A DNA stretch of 64,000 bases, taken from the NCBI RefSeq assembly GCF_027913035.1, contig NZ_CP115775.1:3078501-3142500 (forward strand), read 5' to 3'. This stretch comes from Paracoccus albus (GTDB lineage: Bacteria; Pseudomonadota; Alphaproteobacteria; Rhodobacterales; Rhodobacteraceae). Position 1 is the stretch's first letter; the number at the start of each line of letters is the position of its first letter. Made by a program: the position numbers and the translations under genes. The notes under the pieces were generated by a model. The model searched no databases. It was not told where the DNA came from and was given only the letters and a program-made list of their open reading frames with translations. This document shows positions 8,740-17,838 of the stretch, piece by piece.

Positions 8740-9860
8740 TGACGCCGCTCGCCGGCCTGAAGGTTGTCGAGCTCGCGCGTATTCTGGCCGGTCCCTGGGC
8801 TGGCCAGATCCTTGCCGATATGGGCGCAGAGGTCATCAAGGTGGAAGCGCCGGAAGGGGATGACACACGTCGTTGGGGACCCCCTTTTGTAGAGCGCAAC
8901 GGGGACCGTTCCGCGTCCTATTTCCATTCGACCAACCGCGGCAAGAAATCAGTCACTGCCGATTTCCGCACGCCGGAAGGGCAGCAGAAGGTCCGTGACC
9001 TTGTCGCGAATGCAGATATCGTCATCGAAAACTTCAAAGTCGGTGGGCTGGCAAAATACGGGCTCGATTTCGCAAGCCTGTCTGCGCTGAATCCGCGGCT
9101 GATCTATTGTAGCGTCACCGGGTTCGGCCAGACCGGACCCTATGCGCATAGGGCGGGCTATGACTATATCATCCAGGGCATGTCCGGCCTGATGAGCGTG
9201 ACCGGGGAACCGTCGGGCCAGCCGCAGAAGGTTGGCGTCGCGGTCACGGATATATTTACCGGGGTCTATGCTGCCACGGCGATTCTGGCGGCGGTCCAGC
9301 AGCGGCACGCCACGGGCCGGGGTCAGCATATCGACATGGCACTGCTGGATGTTGCTGTATCCATCATGGCCAACCAGGCGATGAACTTCCTGACCACCGG
9401 ATCTTCGCCCACACGGATGGGGAACGCACATCCGAACCTTGTGCCCTATGCGGTATTCGACTGCGCAGATGGCTGGATCATCATCGCCACCGGGAATGAC
9501 GGCCAGTATCGTCGCCTTTGCGATGTGCTTGGCCTTCCTGCACTGGCCAATGCGCCGGACTATGCCACCAATGCCGACCGTGTCCGCAATCGCGCCGATC
9601 TGACGGCTGCGCTCGGTGCCGTGACACGGGGATGGCGGCGCGACGACTTGCTGGCATCGCTAGAGGCGCAGGGCATTCCCGCCGGGCCGATCAATGAGAT
9701 GAGCGATGTTTTCGCCGATCCGCAGGTGATTGCGAGGGGTTTACGGATCGACGCTGAAGGTGTGCCGGGCGTACGCCTGCCAGTCATATTCTCGGATGCA
9801 GAGCTGGCGACCGAAGCAGCCTCTCCAACCCTTGGTCAGGACGATCCGATCAAAGGCTGA
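8739..9860 (+). CDS. CaiB/BaiF family (type III) CoA-transferase
   Basis: These enzymes move CoA between carboxylic acids through an aspartyl-CoA intermediate. The 373-residue protein has the family opening LAGLKVVELARILAGPW and the RxxNRGKKS segment. The likely catalytic residue is Asp171 in VAVTDIFTG, matching the active-site aspartate of formyl-CoA transferase. Substrate is not evident; neighbours do not suggest a pathway. The start overlaps the DsbA-like gene stop. The last 25 bp overlap the 3' end of lpxK on the opposite strand. Confidence 0.88.
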   Translation: MTPLAGLKVVELARILAGPWAGQILADMGAEVIKVEAPEGDDTRRWGPPFVERNGDRSASYFHSTNRGKKSVTADFRTPEGQQKVRDLVANADIVIENFKVGGLAKYGLDFASLSALNPRLIYCSVTGFGQTGPYAHRAGYDYIIQGMSGLMSVTGEPSGQPQKVGVAVTDIFTGVYAATAILAAVQQRHATGRGQHIDMALLDVAVSIMANQAMNFLTTGSSPTRMGNAHPNLVPYAVFDCADGWIIIATGNDGQYRRLCDVLGLPALANAPDYATNADRVRNRADLTAALGAVTRGWRRDDLLASLEAQGIPAGPINEMSDVFADPQVIARGLRIDAEGVPGVRLPVIFSDAELATEAASPTLGQDDPIKG

Positions 9861-10834
9861 ATAAGGATGTCCAGTCCGGTCCAGTCTTCCAGCTCCAGCC
9901 TGACGGGGAGCGCCAGGACATTGCGTCGAAAATCGGCGGGCAGGCGCACGGCGTCCTTTTCCGTCGTGACAAGCTGGGCACCCGTGGCCCTCGCTTCTTG
10001 CTGGAGACGTTGCAGAAGTGCCGGCGTGAAGGGTTGATGATCGTCAAGCGCCTCGGCCCTAACCAGATCGGCACCAAGACCATTCAGTGTCGCGAAGAAC
10101 TTCTCTGGATGGCCGATACCGGCAAAGGCGAGCACACGGTGACCTGCCCAGTCAATCCCGGTCCGAAGCGGCTGAAGTGCGCCGCGAAGATGCGGTATCG
10201 AAAGATCGCGCGCCCACCCCGCTCTGAACCGTTCCTGCATATCCGGCCGCCCGATCGAGATCAAGGCATCGGCCCGCGCCAGACCCTGCTTTACAGGCTC
10301 TCGCAATGGGCCTGCCGGGATGCACAAACCGTTACCGAAACCTTTTGCGGCATCGACGACGAGAAGCGAAAGGTCATGGGCAAGGGTCGGGTCCTGAAAA
10401 CCGTCATCCAGAAGGATAAGCTGCGCCCCGTCATCGATCGCGGCGCGCGCGCCCTCTAACCGGCTGTCCGCGACCCAAACCGGCGCGAAAGCCGACATCA
10501 GAAGCGGCTCATCACCGACCTCCTGTGCAGTGTGACGGCGTTCATCAACGCGGGTGGGCTGCTTTGTCGTTCCGCCATAACCGCGACTAACGACTTGCAC
10601 GGAGACGCCGGCTTGCAGCAGCCGTTGCGCCAGAGCGATGACGGTAGGTGTCTTCCCCGTGCCGCCGGCATTGATATTGCCGATGCAGATGACCGGCACC
10701 CCCAGTCGCTGGATTTTGCCCTTTGCCAGCCTGCGCCGCGTTCCTGCCGCATAGAGCGCGCCAAGCGGGCGCAGCAACTGCGCCGAGATCGTTGGCGGGC
10801 GGCGAAACCAGAATCCCGGTGCGCGACGGCTCAT
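9836..10834 (-). CDS. lpxK: Tetraacyldisaccharide 4'-kinase
   Basis: LpxK phosphorylates the 4' position of the lipid A disaccharide at the inner-membrane face. The 332-residue length is normal. The P-loop is in NINAGGTGKTP (about residues 54-63), and the family motifs VSRGYGG and LLDDGFQDPTL are present. It lies downstream of waaA and overlaps it by 4 bp, so lipid A kinase and Kdo transferase are co-translated. Its 3' end overlaps the convergent CoA-transferase gene by 25 bp. Confidence 0.94.
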   Translation of the reverse strand: MSRRAPGFWFRRPPTISAQLLRPLGALYAAGTRRRLAKGKIQRLGVPVICIGNINAGGTGKTPTVIALAQRLLQAGVSVQVVSRGYGGTTKQPTRVDERRHTAQEVGDEPLLMSAFAPVWVADSRLEGARAAIDDGAQLILLDDGFQDPTLAHDLSLLVVDAAKGFGNGLCIPAGPLREPVKQGLARADALISIGRPDMQERFRAGWARDLSIPHLRGALQPLRTGIDWAGHRVLAFAGIGHPEKFFATLNGLGADLVRAEALDDHQPFTPALLQRLQQEARATGAQLVTTEKDAVRLPADFRRNVLALPVRLELEDWTGLDILIQPLIGSS

Positions 10835-12075
10835 GCGACCTCTCCCGTTATGGTATCGCGGATGGCATGGGCGATACGGGTCGCGACGCCAGCACCGCCG
10901 GTCGATACGGCCCAGGCGTTCGTCGCAAGCATCGCAGCCTGATCGGGCGCCAGCAGCGCGATGACGGCCTGGCTCAGCTCTGCCGGTTCGTCAATCGCCC
11001 TGGCCGCCTGAGCCCCGTCAAGCTGTGCCCATTCCGCGGCAAAAGCCCCCTGCTGAGGCCCATGAATGATCGAGGACCCAAGTGATGCCGCCTCGAACGG
11101 ATCGCGCGCCGCCGCCGTAGGTCCGGCCAGCGTCGTTCCCATGAAGCAAAGCGGTGCCAGCCGGTACCACAACCCCAACTCATACACATCATCGGCGAGG
11201 TAGACATTGACCTCTTCTGTCGGATCTTCGTCAAGACTGCGCTGTGCGACGATCAGCCCCGCATCTGCCATGTGCTCCGCCATCGCTCCGCACAGATGGG
11301 GATCGGCGGGCAGCATTATCAGCATCGCCCTGTGGCTATAGCCCAGCACCGTCAGGTGCGCTTCAATAACGGCGTCGAGTTCTGCCTCGTTGACCGTAAC
11401 AGCCAGCCAAAGCTGACGGCCCTGAAATGCCTCTGCCAGGGCTTCCCGCTCTGCCTCGTTATGCCTCAGCGGTTCTCGGATCTGGGTGATGGGACCCGTC
11501 ATTTCGATCCGGCTTGCCGGCGTACCCATATCTAGCGCGACATCACAGCTTGCGTGATCTGGCAGCAGCAACAGCGACAGGTGGGTCAGCGCAGAGCGGC
11601 GATGGAAGAACGGGATCGACCAGCCAGCCTGCGACGCTGTCAAGCGAGCCTCTGCCATAATCACCGGAATGTCCCGCTGATCGGCAGCACCGAGGATCGC
11701 ACGAGGCAGCTCTGCCCCGATCAACAGCACGGCGTCGGGTTTCATGGCATCCAGATAAGCCGCAGCGGCGTCCTGTCCCGTGCCGGGATCGGGTATCGCG
11801 GAGACGCCGCGTGTGCCGATATCGGCCGGATCGCCAATCGCGCGACTGACGGCGATCTGCAGACCGGCTCTGCGCATCTGCACCAGCAACTGGATCAGCG
11901 TGGGTGGAACCGAAGCATTATCTTGCGGCGATGGTTCGTAGCCCGCGCCGATACGCATCCAGACAAGCGGCCCGTCGCCGGTCGGTAACGAAAGCTGTGG
12001 GGCGGGTTCCTGTGGGCGGGCCGGCTTTGCCAGCCAGCGTTTCAGCAAGCCGCCGGGCCCGCCGCCTGCCGTCAT
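10831..12075 (-). CDS. waaA: 3-deoxy-D-manno-octulosonic acid (Kdo) transferase
   Basis: WaaA adds Kdo from CMP-Kdo to lipid IVA. The 414-residue protein is divergent, but the C-terminal donor-binding part reads MGTTLAGPTAAARDPFEAASLGSSI. This matches the family pattern in which a glycine-rich loop is followed by (N/D)P(F/L)E-A-A-LG. The N-terminus lacks the clear membrane anchor of E. coli WaaA and starts with a short Gly-rich and basic stretch. It is flanked by DUF4170 upstream (TGATG overlap) and lpxK downstream (4-bp overlap), a recurrent alphaproteobacterial arrangement that supports the call. Confidence 0.85.
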   Translation of the reverse strand: MTAGGGPGGLLKRWLAKPARPQEPAPQLSLPTGDGPLVWMRIGAGYEPSPQDNASVPPTLIQLLVQMRRAGLQIAVSRAIGDPADIGTRGVSAIPDPGTGQDAAAAYLDAMKPDAVLLIGAELPRAILGAADQRDIPVIMAEARLTASQAGWSIPFFHRRSALTHLSLLLLPDHASCDVALDMGTPASRIEMTGPITQIREPLRHNEAEREALAEAFQGRQLWLAVTVNEAELDAVIEAHLTVLGYSHRAMLIMLPADPHLCGAMAEHMADAGLIVAQRSLDEDPTEEVNVYLADDVYELGLWYRLAPLCFMGTTLAGPTAAARDPFEAASLGSSIIHGPQQGAFAAEWAQLDGAQAARAIDEPAELSQAVIALLAPDQAAMLATNAWAVSTGGAGVATRIAHAIRDTITGEVA

Positions 12076-12323
12076 CAGATACCCAGTTCCGCCGTCGGGC
12101 TGGTTTCACGCCCCTCATCCATCAGGCGATGCAGGTGCGCGATGAAATATCGGGTCTGCGCGCTGTCGACGGTGCGTTGTGCGGCGCCTTTCCATGCGGC
12201 ATGGGCCGAGGCGTAATCGGGGAATACGCCAACCACATCAATGGCCGAGGTATCGCGGAACTCTGTCCCGTCCAGATCGTTCAGTTCGCCGCCGAACACG
12301 AGGTGCAAACGCTGTTGCGTCAT
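12075..12323 (-). CDS. DUF4170 protein
   Basis: The 82-residue protein has the DUF4170 pattern: QQRLHLVFGGEL near the N-terminus, then DVVGVFPDYASAHAAWKGAAQ and ARYFIAHLHRL-like helix ending in a short polar tail. No membrane segment is predicted. The ATG at 12323 is supported by AGGAGA upstream; a longer in-frame start is less plausible. It heads the DUF4170-waaA-lpxK operon, and the conserved proximity suggests a role tied to lipid A/Kdo assembly, but no biochemical function is known to me. Confidence 0.75.
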   Translation of the reverse strand: MTQQRLHLVFGGELNDLDGTEFRDTSAIDVVGVFPDYASAHAAWKGAAQRTVDSAQTRYFIAHLHRLMDEGRETSPTAELGI

Positions 12324-12357
12324 CGGAATGTCTCCTGCTGTCTTTACTGCGCGGAAC

Positions 12358-13077
12358 CTATGCGTCCGGGGCTTCCGACGCAATCACACAGTCGGCCCGT
12401 TGCAATGCAGCTGCAATCATTTCCGGAACTTCTTCAGACAGCCCAATCGGCGGCAGGCAAGGCCCGGCGAACCCGGCCGAGGACAGCCCGGCGGGAATAT
12501 CGTCGGTGACATGCTCTGCCTGCGTCGCGAACAGCGGCAGGGCAATGGCGTGGGGCCCGAGGTCGCGGGCGGCATCGTGCAGAAAAGGTGCCTCTTCGAT
12601 AAAGCCTGTCACGACGCGGCCAAAGCGAGGGCGCAGAAGCTCTGCCATTTCCTCTGTCCCCTCGGCAGAGGCGCGGGCGCGTTGTGACCCGTGCGCAATC
12701 AGCAAAAGCGTGATCTGCTGCGGCTGCCAGCCAGAGCCTTTTGCGGCCTCCGTTACGCTTCTGCGGCACAGATCCGGCAGGGCGGGATCGCGACCGAAGG
12801 GGCGCAGAACGGTGCTTGCCGTTCCACCAGCCTTTGCCAGACGCCGCGGAAGCTCCGTTCCTGTGAACCAGCCCGTCGCCATGAACATCGGATAGATCAG
12901 GGCATCGGGCATGCGCGCCACCGCATCGTCAAGCGCACCGGGCTGGGCCAGCGTCGCGCCAATGACCTTGCGCGGCGACAGCGCAGCCACTTGCGCCGCA
13001 AGCGCCTCTATCGCGGCTTGCTGGGGGCCGGGTTCCGAGGGCTGGCCGTGGGATACGATGATCGCCTGTCTGGTCAT
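12358..13077 (-). CDS. CbiX-type chelatase family protein
   Basis: The 239-residue protein has two CbiX-like halves, one with AIIVSHGQPSEPG at the N-terminus and one with LLLIAHGSQRARA around residues 125-140. The histidines of the SHG and AHG motifs are those used for metal binding in sirohydrochlorin chelatases. It probably inserts iron or cobalt into a tetrapyrrole in siroheme or cobalamin synthesis, but no other siroheme or cobalamin gene is near. It is divergent from the NnrU gene, with 79 bp between starts, and 34 bp upstream of the DUF4170 operon. Confidence 0.75.
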   Translation of the reverse strand: MTRQAIIVSHGQPSEPGPQQAAIEALAAQVAALSPRKVIGATLAQPGALDDAVARMPDALIYPMFMATGWFTGTELPRRLAKAGGTASTVLRPFGRDPALPDLCRRSVTEAAKGSGWQPQQITLLLIAHGSQRARASAEGTEEMAELLRPRFGRVVTGFIEEAPFLHDAARDLGPHAIALPLFATQAEHVTDDIPAGLSSAGFAGPCLPPIGLSEEVPEMIAAALQRADCVIASEAPDA

Positions 13078-13156
13078 GCTGGCATCCGCGCTTGGATTTG
13101 GTTAGATCAACAACAGCCAATCACGCCCGCAGCACGATCTCAAGACGGAGGCGAAC

Positions 13157-13837
13157 ATGTCTGGCTGGACAGAAGTTTCCATCGCATTTGCAGCGTTTCT
13201 GGCTGCCCATATTATCCCCATGCGGCCCGGTTTGAAAGCAAGGCTGGTCGCGATACTGGGCAGAACTGGCTATTTGATCGGGTTCAGCCTCTTGTCACTG
13301 GGGTTGCTGTACTGGCTGCTGAGGGCTGCGGGACGTGCGCCTTATGTTGAGATCTGGCCGCAACAGCTTTGGCAAAGATGGCTGGTCAACTTTGCGATGC
13401 CCTTTGCCATTGCACTGACGGTCTTTGCCGTTGGCGCGAGAAACCCGTTTGCCTTCGGCGGCAGGTCAGAGGGGTTCGATCCGGAACGCCCCGGTATCGT
13501 CGGCTTTACGCGCCATCCGCTGATGTGGGCCTTTGCGCTCTGGGCCGGGGCGCATCTGCTGGTCAACGGCGATCTCGCCCATGTCATGCTGTTCGCCCCA
13601 TTGCTGCTGTTCGCACTGTCAGGCGTTTTCGCGGCCGAGGCCCGCGCACGCCGCGTTCTGCCGGATTTCCAGCGATTGGCGGCGCATAGTTCGCTCTGGC
13701 CCGGCGCGGCGCTGTTGACGGGCCGCTGGCGACCAAGGGGCCTGCCATCGCTGCCACGCCTTTTCATCACGCTGCTGGTATGGGCCGCGCTGATACACCT
13801 TCACCCGCTGCTGATCGGGCCATCGCCATTGCCCTGA
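13157..13837 (+). CDS. NnrU family membrane protein
   Basis: The 226-residue protein is an integral membrane protein of the NnrU family, with about six hydrophobic segments. The family motif is visible in VGFTRHPLMWAFALWAGAHLLVNGD (positions about 116-140), together with GLKARLVAILGRTGY. NnrU was first described next to denitrification genes and resembles isoprenylcysteine methyltransferase-like membrane proteins, but its reaction is not settled. GGAGG precedes the ATG by 6 bases. It is divergent from a tetrapyrrole chelatase-like gene and its 3' end overlaps the next gene on the other strand by 37 bp. Confidence 0.85.
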   Translation: MSGWTEVSIAFAAFLAAHIIPMRPGLKARLVAILGRTGYLIGFSLLSLGLLYWLLRAAGRAPYVEIWPQQLWQRWLVNFAMPFAIALTVFAVGARNPFAFGGRSEGFDPERPGIVGFTRHPLMWAFALWAGAHLLVNGDLAHVMLFAPLLLFALSGVFAAEARARRVLPDFQRLAAHSSLWPGAALLTGRWRPRGLPSLPRLFITLLVWAALIHLHPLLIGPSPLP

Positions 13838-14865
13838 AGGCGAAATCCTTCCGGCAGGTTATTGCGCCCATCCAGCACCAGATCGGCCATGACGCGGGCA
13901 AGTGCGGGTGCCATGCCGAACCCGATCTTGAAGCCGCCATTCAGAACGAAATGCCCCGGTCGCCCCGGCCAGCCTCCTGCCAGAGGGGCTCGTGATCTAG
14001 CACGCGGACGAATGCCTGCCCAACGGGAAATGACTTTCGCATCGGCCAGTTCCGGGCAAATGGCCCGCGATTTTGTGATTACATCGTCCAGTAGGTGGTC
14101 GACCTGATCATGCGCATAGCTGTTTTCGGAAGTCGAACCGATCCCGACCGTGCCGTTGAAATGGGGCACGACATGCAGGCCGTCAGCAAAGACCTGAGGC
14201 GAAGCGGCGGCATCGAATGCCAGCAACGCGCTTTGCCCTTTCACGCCCTGACCGACCTTGCGCCCAAGGTCCTCGCCCAGTTGCTCAAGTCCCGCGACCC
14301 CCGTCGCCCAGAGGGCAGGTGTAGACGTAGTTTCGATTTCTGCCACAGCGCCAAGCTCGATTTCTCCACCTCGTCTGCGGATCGCCGCCGCCAACGCATT
14401 GCACGCGTCGGGCGGCGAGATACGAGCCGTCAGATCGTCCATCAGCCACCATCCATCGGCGCTAAGCGGGCAAAGCGAGCCGTTCGGACGCTCTTGCGTC
14501 AGCCACATCCGTGCCGCACCGTCCCAGAAGTGTTCTGAACCTTCGATGCGGGCGTGAAGCTTGGGCAAATCACCACTGACCACCGGCTGAACCCTGCCTG
14601 TCCGCGCATAACCGGGGTCGACCCCACCCACATCACCGACTTCCGTCCAGAAATCCTGCGCCGACAGCAGGCTTTCAAGCTGAAACTGCTTCTTCGCGTT
14701 CCAGCTTTCCGGCGCATGGGGTGCAAGCGCGCCCACCGTTCCGCCTGACGATCCGGCGGCGATACCCTGCTTCTCCAGCACGCGCACATGCTGGCCGCGC
14801 CGAGTCAGCTCCCACGCGAGCGACAGCCCCGCGATTCCCGCCCCGACGACTGTGATGCTTGCCAT
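13801..14865 (-). CDS. FAD-dependent oxidoreductase, MnmC C-terminal-domain-like
   Basis: The 354-residue DAO-family protein begins with a dinucleotide-binding motif GAGIAGLSLAWEL at residues 8-20. The segment SSGGTVGALAPHAPESWNAK resembles the FAD-domain of bifunctional MnmC, which oxidises cmnm5 to nm5 at tRNA wobble uridine 34. The gene stands divergent from mnmD (start codons 45 bp apart), so the two halves of MnmC may be encoded separately here. A generic amino-acid oxidase (glycine/D-amino-acid type) is the alternative. AAAGGG sits correctly before the ATG. Confidence 0.7.
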   Translation of the reverse strand: MASITVVGAGIAGLSLAWELTRRGQHVRVLEKQGIAAGSSGGTVGALAPHAPESWNAKKQFQLESLLSAQDFWTEVGDVGGVDPGYARTGRVQPVVSGDLPKLHARIEGSEHFWDGAARMWLTQERPNGSLCPLSADGWWLMDDLTARISPPDACNALAAAIRRRGGEIELGAVAEIETTSTPALWATGVAGLEQLGEDLGRKVGQGVKGQSALLAFDAAASPQVFADGLHVVPHFNGTVGIGSTSENSYAHDQVDHLLDDVITKSRAICPELADAKVISRWAGIRPRARSRAPLAGGWPGRPGHFVLNGGFKIGFGMAPALARVMADLVLDGRNNLPEGFRLQGNGDGPISSG

Positions 14866-14910
14866 TTCCGCGCCCTTTCGCCAGTGCTGCCCCTGAAGGA
14901 GTTAGCGCCG

Positions 14911-15567
14911 ATGACGACCAAGGACCAGACACCGGAACTGCAATGGCGCGAAGGCAGCGTGCCGGTTTCCTCTCGTTTCGACGATCCGTATTTCAGCCTT
15001 GCCGGTGGTCTGGCCGAAACGCGACATGTCTTTTTGACCGGCAACGATCTGCCGGAAAGGCTGAGGCCGGGCTTTCATATTGCCGAGCTGGGCTTTGGCA
15101 CGGGCCTGAACCTGCTGGCGCTTGCGGAAATTGCGGATGTGCCCATTCGCTTCACCAGCTTTGAGGCTTTTCCGATGGATGCCGGCCAGCTTGAGCGCGC
15201 GCATGAAGCGTTCCCGGACCTTGCCGCGTTGTCTGCCGAACTGCGCGATGGTGTCGCGGAACGTCGTTTTTCCGTCGGGACGGTGGATGTGCATCTGATC
15301 GTTGGGGATGCCCGAAACGCGCTGCCAGACTGGGACGGGCTCGCGGATGCGTGGTTTCTGGATGGCTTCTCGCCCGCCAAGAACCCCGAGCTTTGGGGGG
15401 CGCCGCTGATGGCAGAGGTCGGCGCACATACGTCGCCGGGCGGGACCTTCGCGACCTATTCAGCAGCCGGTCACGTCCGCCGCTCGCTGGAGGCGGCGGG
15501 TTTCGATGTGGAACGTGCGCCGGGCTTTGCCGGAAAACGGCATATGAGCAGGGGCCGAAAGCGTTAA
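14911..15567 (+). CDS. mnmD: tRNA (mnm5U34)-methyltransferase MnmD
   Basis: The 218-residue protein is a SAM-dependent methyltransferase of the DUF752/MnmD family, which methylates nm5(s2)U34 of tRNA to mnm5(s2)U34. The SAM motif GFGTGLN is at 61-67 and the family signature FLDGFSPAKNPELW lies near 149-162. It corresponds to the N-terminal domain of E. coli MnmC, with no fused oxidoreductase. The ATG at 14911 has AAGGAG at 14896-14901; longer forms would run into the divergent FAD oxidoreductase gene. The stop is 4 bp inside the end of the convergent transglycosylase gene. Confidence 0.88.
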   Translation: MTTKDQTPELQWREGSVPVSSRFDDPYFSLAGGLAETRHVFLTGNDLPERLRPGFHIAELGFGTGLNLLALAEIADVPIRFTSFEAFPMDAGQLERAHEAFPDLAALSAELRDGVAERRFSVGTVDVHLIVGDARNALPDWDGLADAWFLDGFSPAKNPELWGAPLMAEVGAHTSPGGTFATYSAAGHVRRSLEAAGFDVERAPGFAGKRHMSRGRKR

Positions 15568-17726
15568 CCGTCCGTCTCGGCGGAAAGCGTTTCCGGTCTT
15601 GGTGTCGGGCGGGTTGCGTCGGGCGCGGGTGCCGCAGCCTCGGACACAACGCCCTGCTCTGCCACGGCAAAGGCTTCAGCCTCGGACGACATTTCGTCGC
15701 CCTCACGGGGCGGGCGGCGCGATTGGGTCAGCACCTCGGCCAATGTCTGGCGCGGCTTTGGCGGTGGCGGCACGAAGCCGTCCCCGGTCAGATCTTTAGT
15801 CGGCGTCAGTGCGACCGGATGCCCCGCGATGCGAGAGCGATAGACCGGCAATGCCTCTGTCACGCGCATGACATAGTTGCGCGTCTCGTCAAATGGGATC
15901 ATCTCGACCCAATCAACTGGGTCGGCATCGGTCCGGATATCACCAAATCTTTCCGTCCATTGGCGAGAGCGACCGGGCCCGGCGTTATATCCCGCCGCCA
16001 CGAGCGCGGATGAGGGCCCGAAGCGATCGCGCAGCGTCTGCAAATAGGCCGCGCCAAGCTGCGCGTTGTAATAGGGATCTCTTGTCAGGGCCGCCCGATC
16101 ATAGCCGACGCCAACCTTATCCGCCATTTGCTGGGCCGTTCCCGGCATCAGCTGCATCAGCCCAAGCGCACCGACATGTGACGACACCGTGTGATTGAAT
16201 TCAGATTCCTGGCGAGAGATCGACATGACCAGTTCCGGTGGCAGACCAAGGTCTTCACCCTCAAGCCCGGTCAGTGGGAAATAGGCGGCGGGATAAATAG
16301 CACCCTGCCCCGCTGCGCGTTTAGCCAGACGCAACGCATACCATGGATAGCGCATTTCCAGCGTCAGCCGCGCCATCCGCGCGATGTCTTCCGGCGCCGC
16401 AATTTCTGACAGGTGCAGAAAAAACCGCTGGCCCAGCTCGGGCTGACCTGCGGCGAAGGCGAACACGCCGGCCTGAAAGACGCTGTTCTCGCGAAGTTCA
16501 GACCGCCGCCATTGCGGCAATGCAGCCTCGGCCCGACCGGGGATCGACAAGGCCGGGTCCGTGGGGGCGCCGATCCGCTCGGCGGCAAGCTGGCCATAAT
16601 ATGCGGTCTGCATCGATGCGGCCTGTTCAAACGCAGCCCGCGCCTGATCTGCGCTTCCGGCGGCTTCATATGCGCGGCCCTGCCAGTAAAGCGCCCTCGT
16701 CTTGCTGATGACGCTGCTGGTGCCATCGGCGAGATGCTGAAAATGGACCAGTGCACGGTCCGGCGCATCGCCGCGAAGCGCTGCATAGCCCGCCAGAAAC
16801 TCCAGATCGGCGAAGGCTTCCGTGCCGGGCTCCAGAAAATGCGCCTTTGCGATTTCTTCTGCGGCTGCCCAATCACCGTCACGCATCGCTGCACGCGAGT
16901 AATCCGCACGCGCGCTTGCCCAGACCTCGGGCCGGCGCAGGTCCTCGGCAGAGCCGGATTGCTCCAACATCAGTTCTCGCGCCAGATCGTGAAGCTTGGC
17001 CTGAACGCGCCAGACGAACCGGTCCATCGCAAGGCCCGGGTCGTCCTGCTGTGCTTCGGGAAGGGCAAGGATCAAAGCATCAACGCCGCCACGTCTTGCC
17101 TGTGTGGCTATCCGCGCTTCGGCCAGCGGGCGTTCGGCAACCGACATTCGGGCAAGCCCGACCTGCGCCGCCTGCCATTCCTGCTGGTCCAGAAGGGCAA
17201 AGACCCGTGCGTCGTTCAGGTCTTCAACAAGGTCGCGGTTTGCCGAAAGAAATGCGGCTTCCTCTGGCGCGGTCATCGGCAGGCTCAGCCAGATGCGCTG
17301 CGCGAGCTTCCTGGCCGCAACCGCATCGTCGTCACGAAGCGCCGCGATCAGTGCCATCGCGCCGCGGGCGGTCTGCGGCTCATGCGCCGCGAACCAGTCC
17401 ATCACGTCCCGGGCAGAGGCATTGTCGGGAATCTTCGCCTCGCCCCGCTGGTACAGCAGCTCCATCCCCGGCCAGTCGGCATGATCGCGTGCGAAGGCCA
17501 GATAATCCGCAAAGCTGCCCTGACCGGCCCGAAGCGCATGCCATTCGATCAGGCTTTCGGCCACCGGACCAGACGCGGCGGCGGCCTGTTGCGCCGTTTC
17601 CCAGTTACTTGCGCCGGCCGCAGTCAGCGCGGTTGCAAGTTCGCGAACCGATTCCGCGCGGGCAGGCATTGCGACCGCGGATATGAACAGGGAAATGCAA
17701 AGCATGTTTCGAAAAGGATACATCAT
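15564..17726 (-). CDS. slt: Soluble lytic murein transglycosylase
   Basis: This periplasmic enzyme cleaves peptidoglycan glycan strands with formation of 1,6-anhydromuramic ends. The 720-residue protein has a signal peptide ending near MPARAES (residues 20-26). A long alpha-superhelical part of TPR-like repeats extends to about residue 490, and the C-terminal Slt domain has catalytic Glu507 in [18 protein letters not shown] and [10 protein letters not shown]. The 5' end is uncertain: tandem ATGs lie at 17726 and 17723 without an ideal ribosome site, and a further in-frame ATG is at 17705. It diverges from dapA. Confidence 0.92.
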   Translation of the reverse strand: MMYPFRNMLCISLFISAVAMPARAESVRELATALTAAGASNWETAQQAAAASGPVAESLIEWHALRAGQGSFADYLAFARDHADWPGMELLYQRGEAKIPDNASARDVMDWFAAHEPQTARGAMALIAALRDDDAVAARKLAQRIWLSLPMTAPEEAAFLSANRDLVEDLNDARVFALLDQQEWQAAQVGLARMSVAERPLAEARIATQARRGGVDALILALPEAQQDDPGLAMDRFVWRVQAKLHDLARELMLEQSGSAEDLRRPEVWASARADYSRAAMRDGDWAAAEEIAKAHFLEPGTEAFADLEFLAGYAALRGDAPDRALVHFQHLADGTSSVISKTRALYWQGRAYEAAGSADQARAAFEQAASMQTAYYGQLAAERIGAPTDPALSIPGRAEAALPQWRRSELRENSVFQAGVFAFAAGQPELGQRFFLHLSEIAAPEDIARMARLTLEMRYPWYALRLAKRAAGQGAIYPAAYFPLTGLEGEDLGLPPELVMSISRQESEFNHTVSSHVGALGLMQLMPGTAQQMADKVGVGYDRAALTRDPYYNAQLGAAYLQTLRDRFGPSSALVAAGYNAGPGRSRQWTERFGDIRTDADPVDWVEMIPFDETRNYVMRVTEALPVYRSRIAGHPVALTPTKDLTGDGFVPPPPKPRQTLAEVLTQSRRPPREGDEMSSEAEAFAVAEQGVVSEAAAPAPDATRPTPRPETLSAETDG

Positions 17727-17838
17727 CCCGCCCAATCTGTGCCTTCTGCCCGCGACCTTCAATTCACAAGCTTGGCAATTGCTGCACCTGAGGCTAGTGT
17801 CCCGCCAGTTTTTCAACCACATGCAACAGGAGCGTGTC

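Noticed and set aside
13078..13156. FNR or NnrR box (TTGAT-N4-ATCAA or TTG-N8-CAA) upstream of NnrU
   Set aside because: The nearest match, TTGGTTAGATCAA, has the wrong spacing and only a half-site; it does not meet either consensus.
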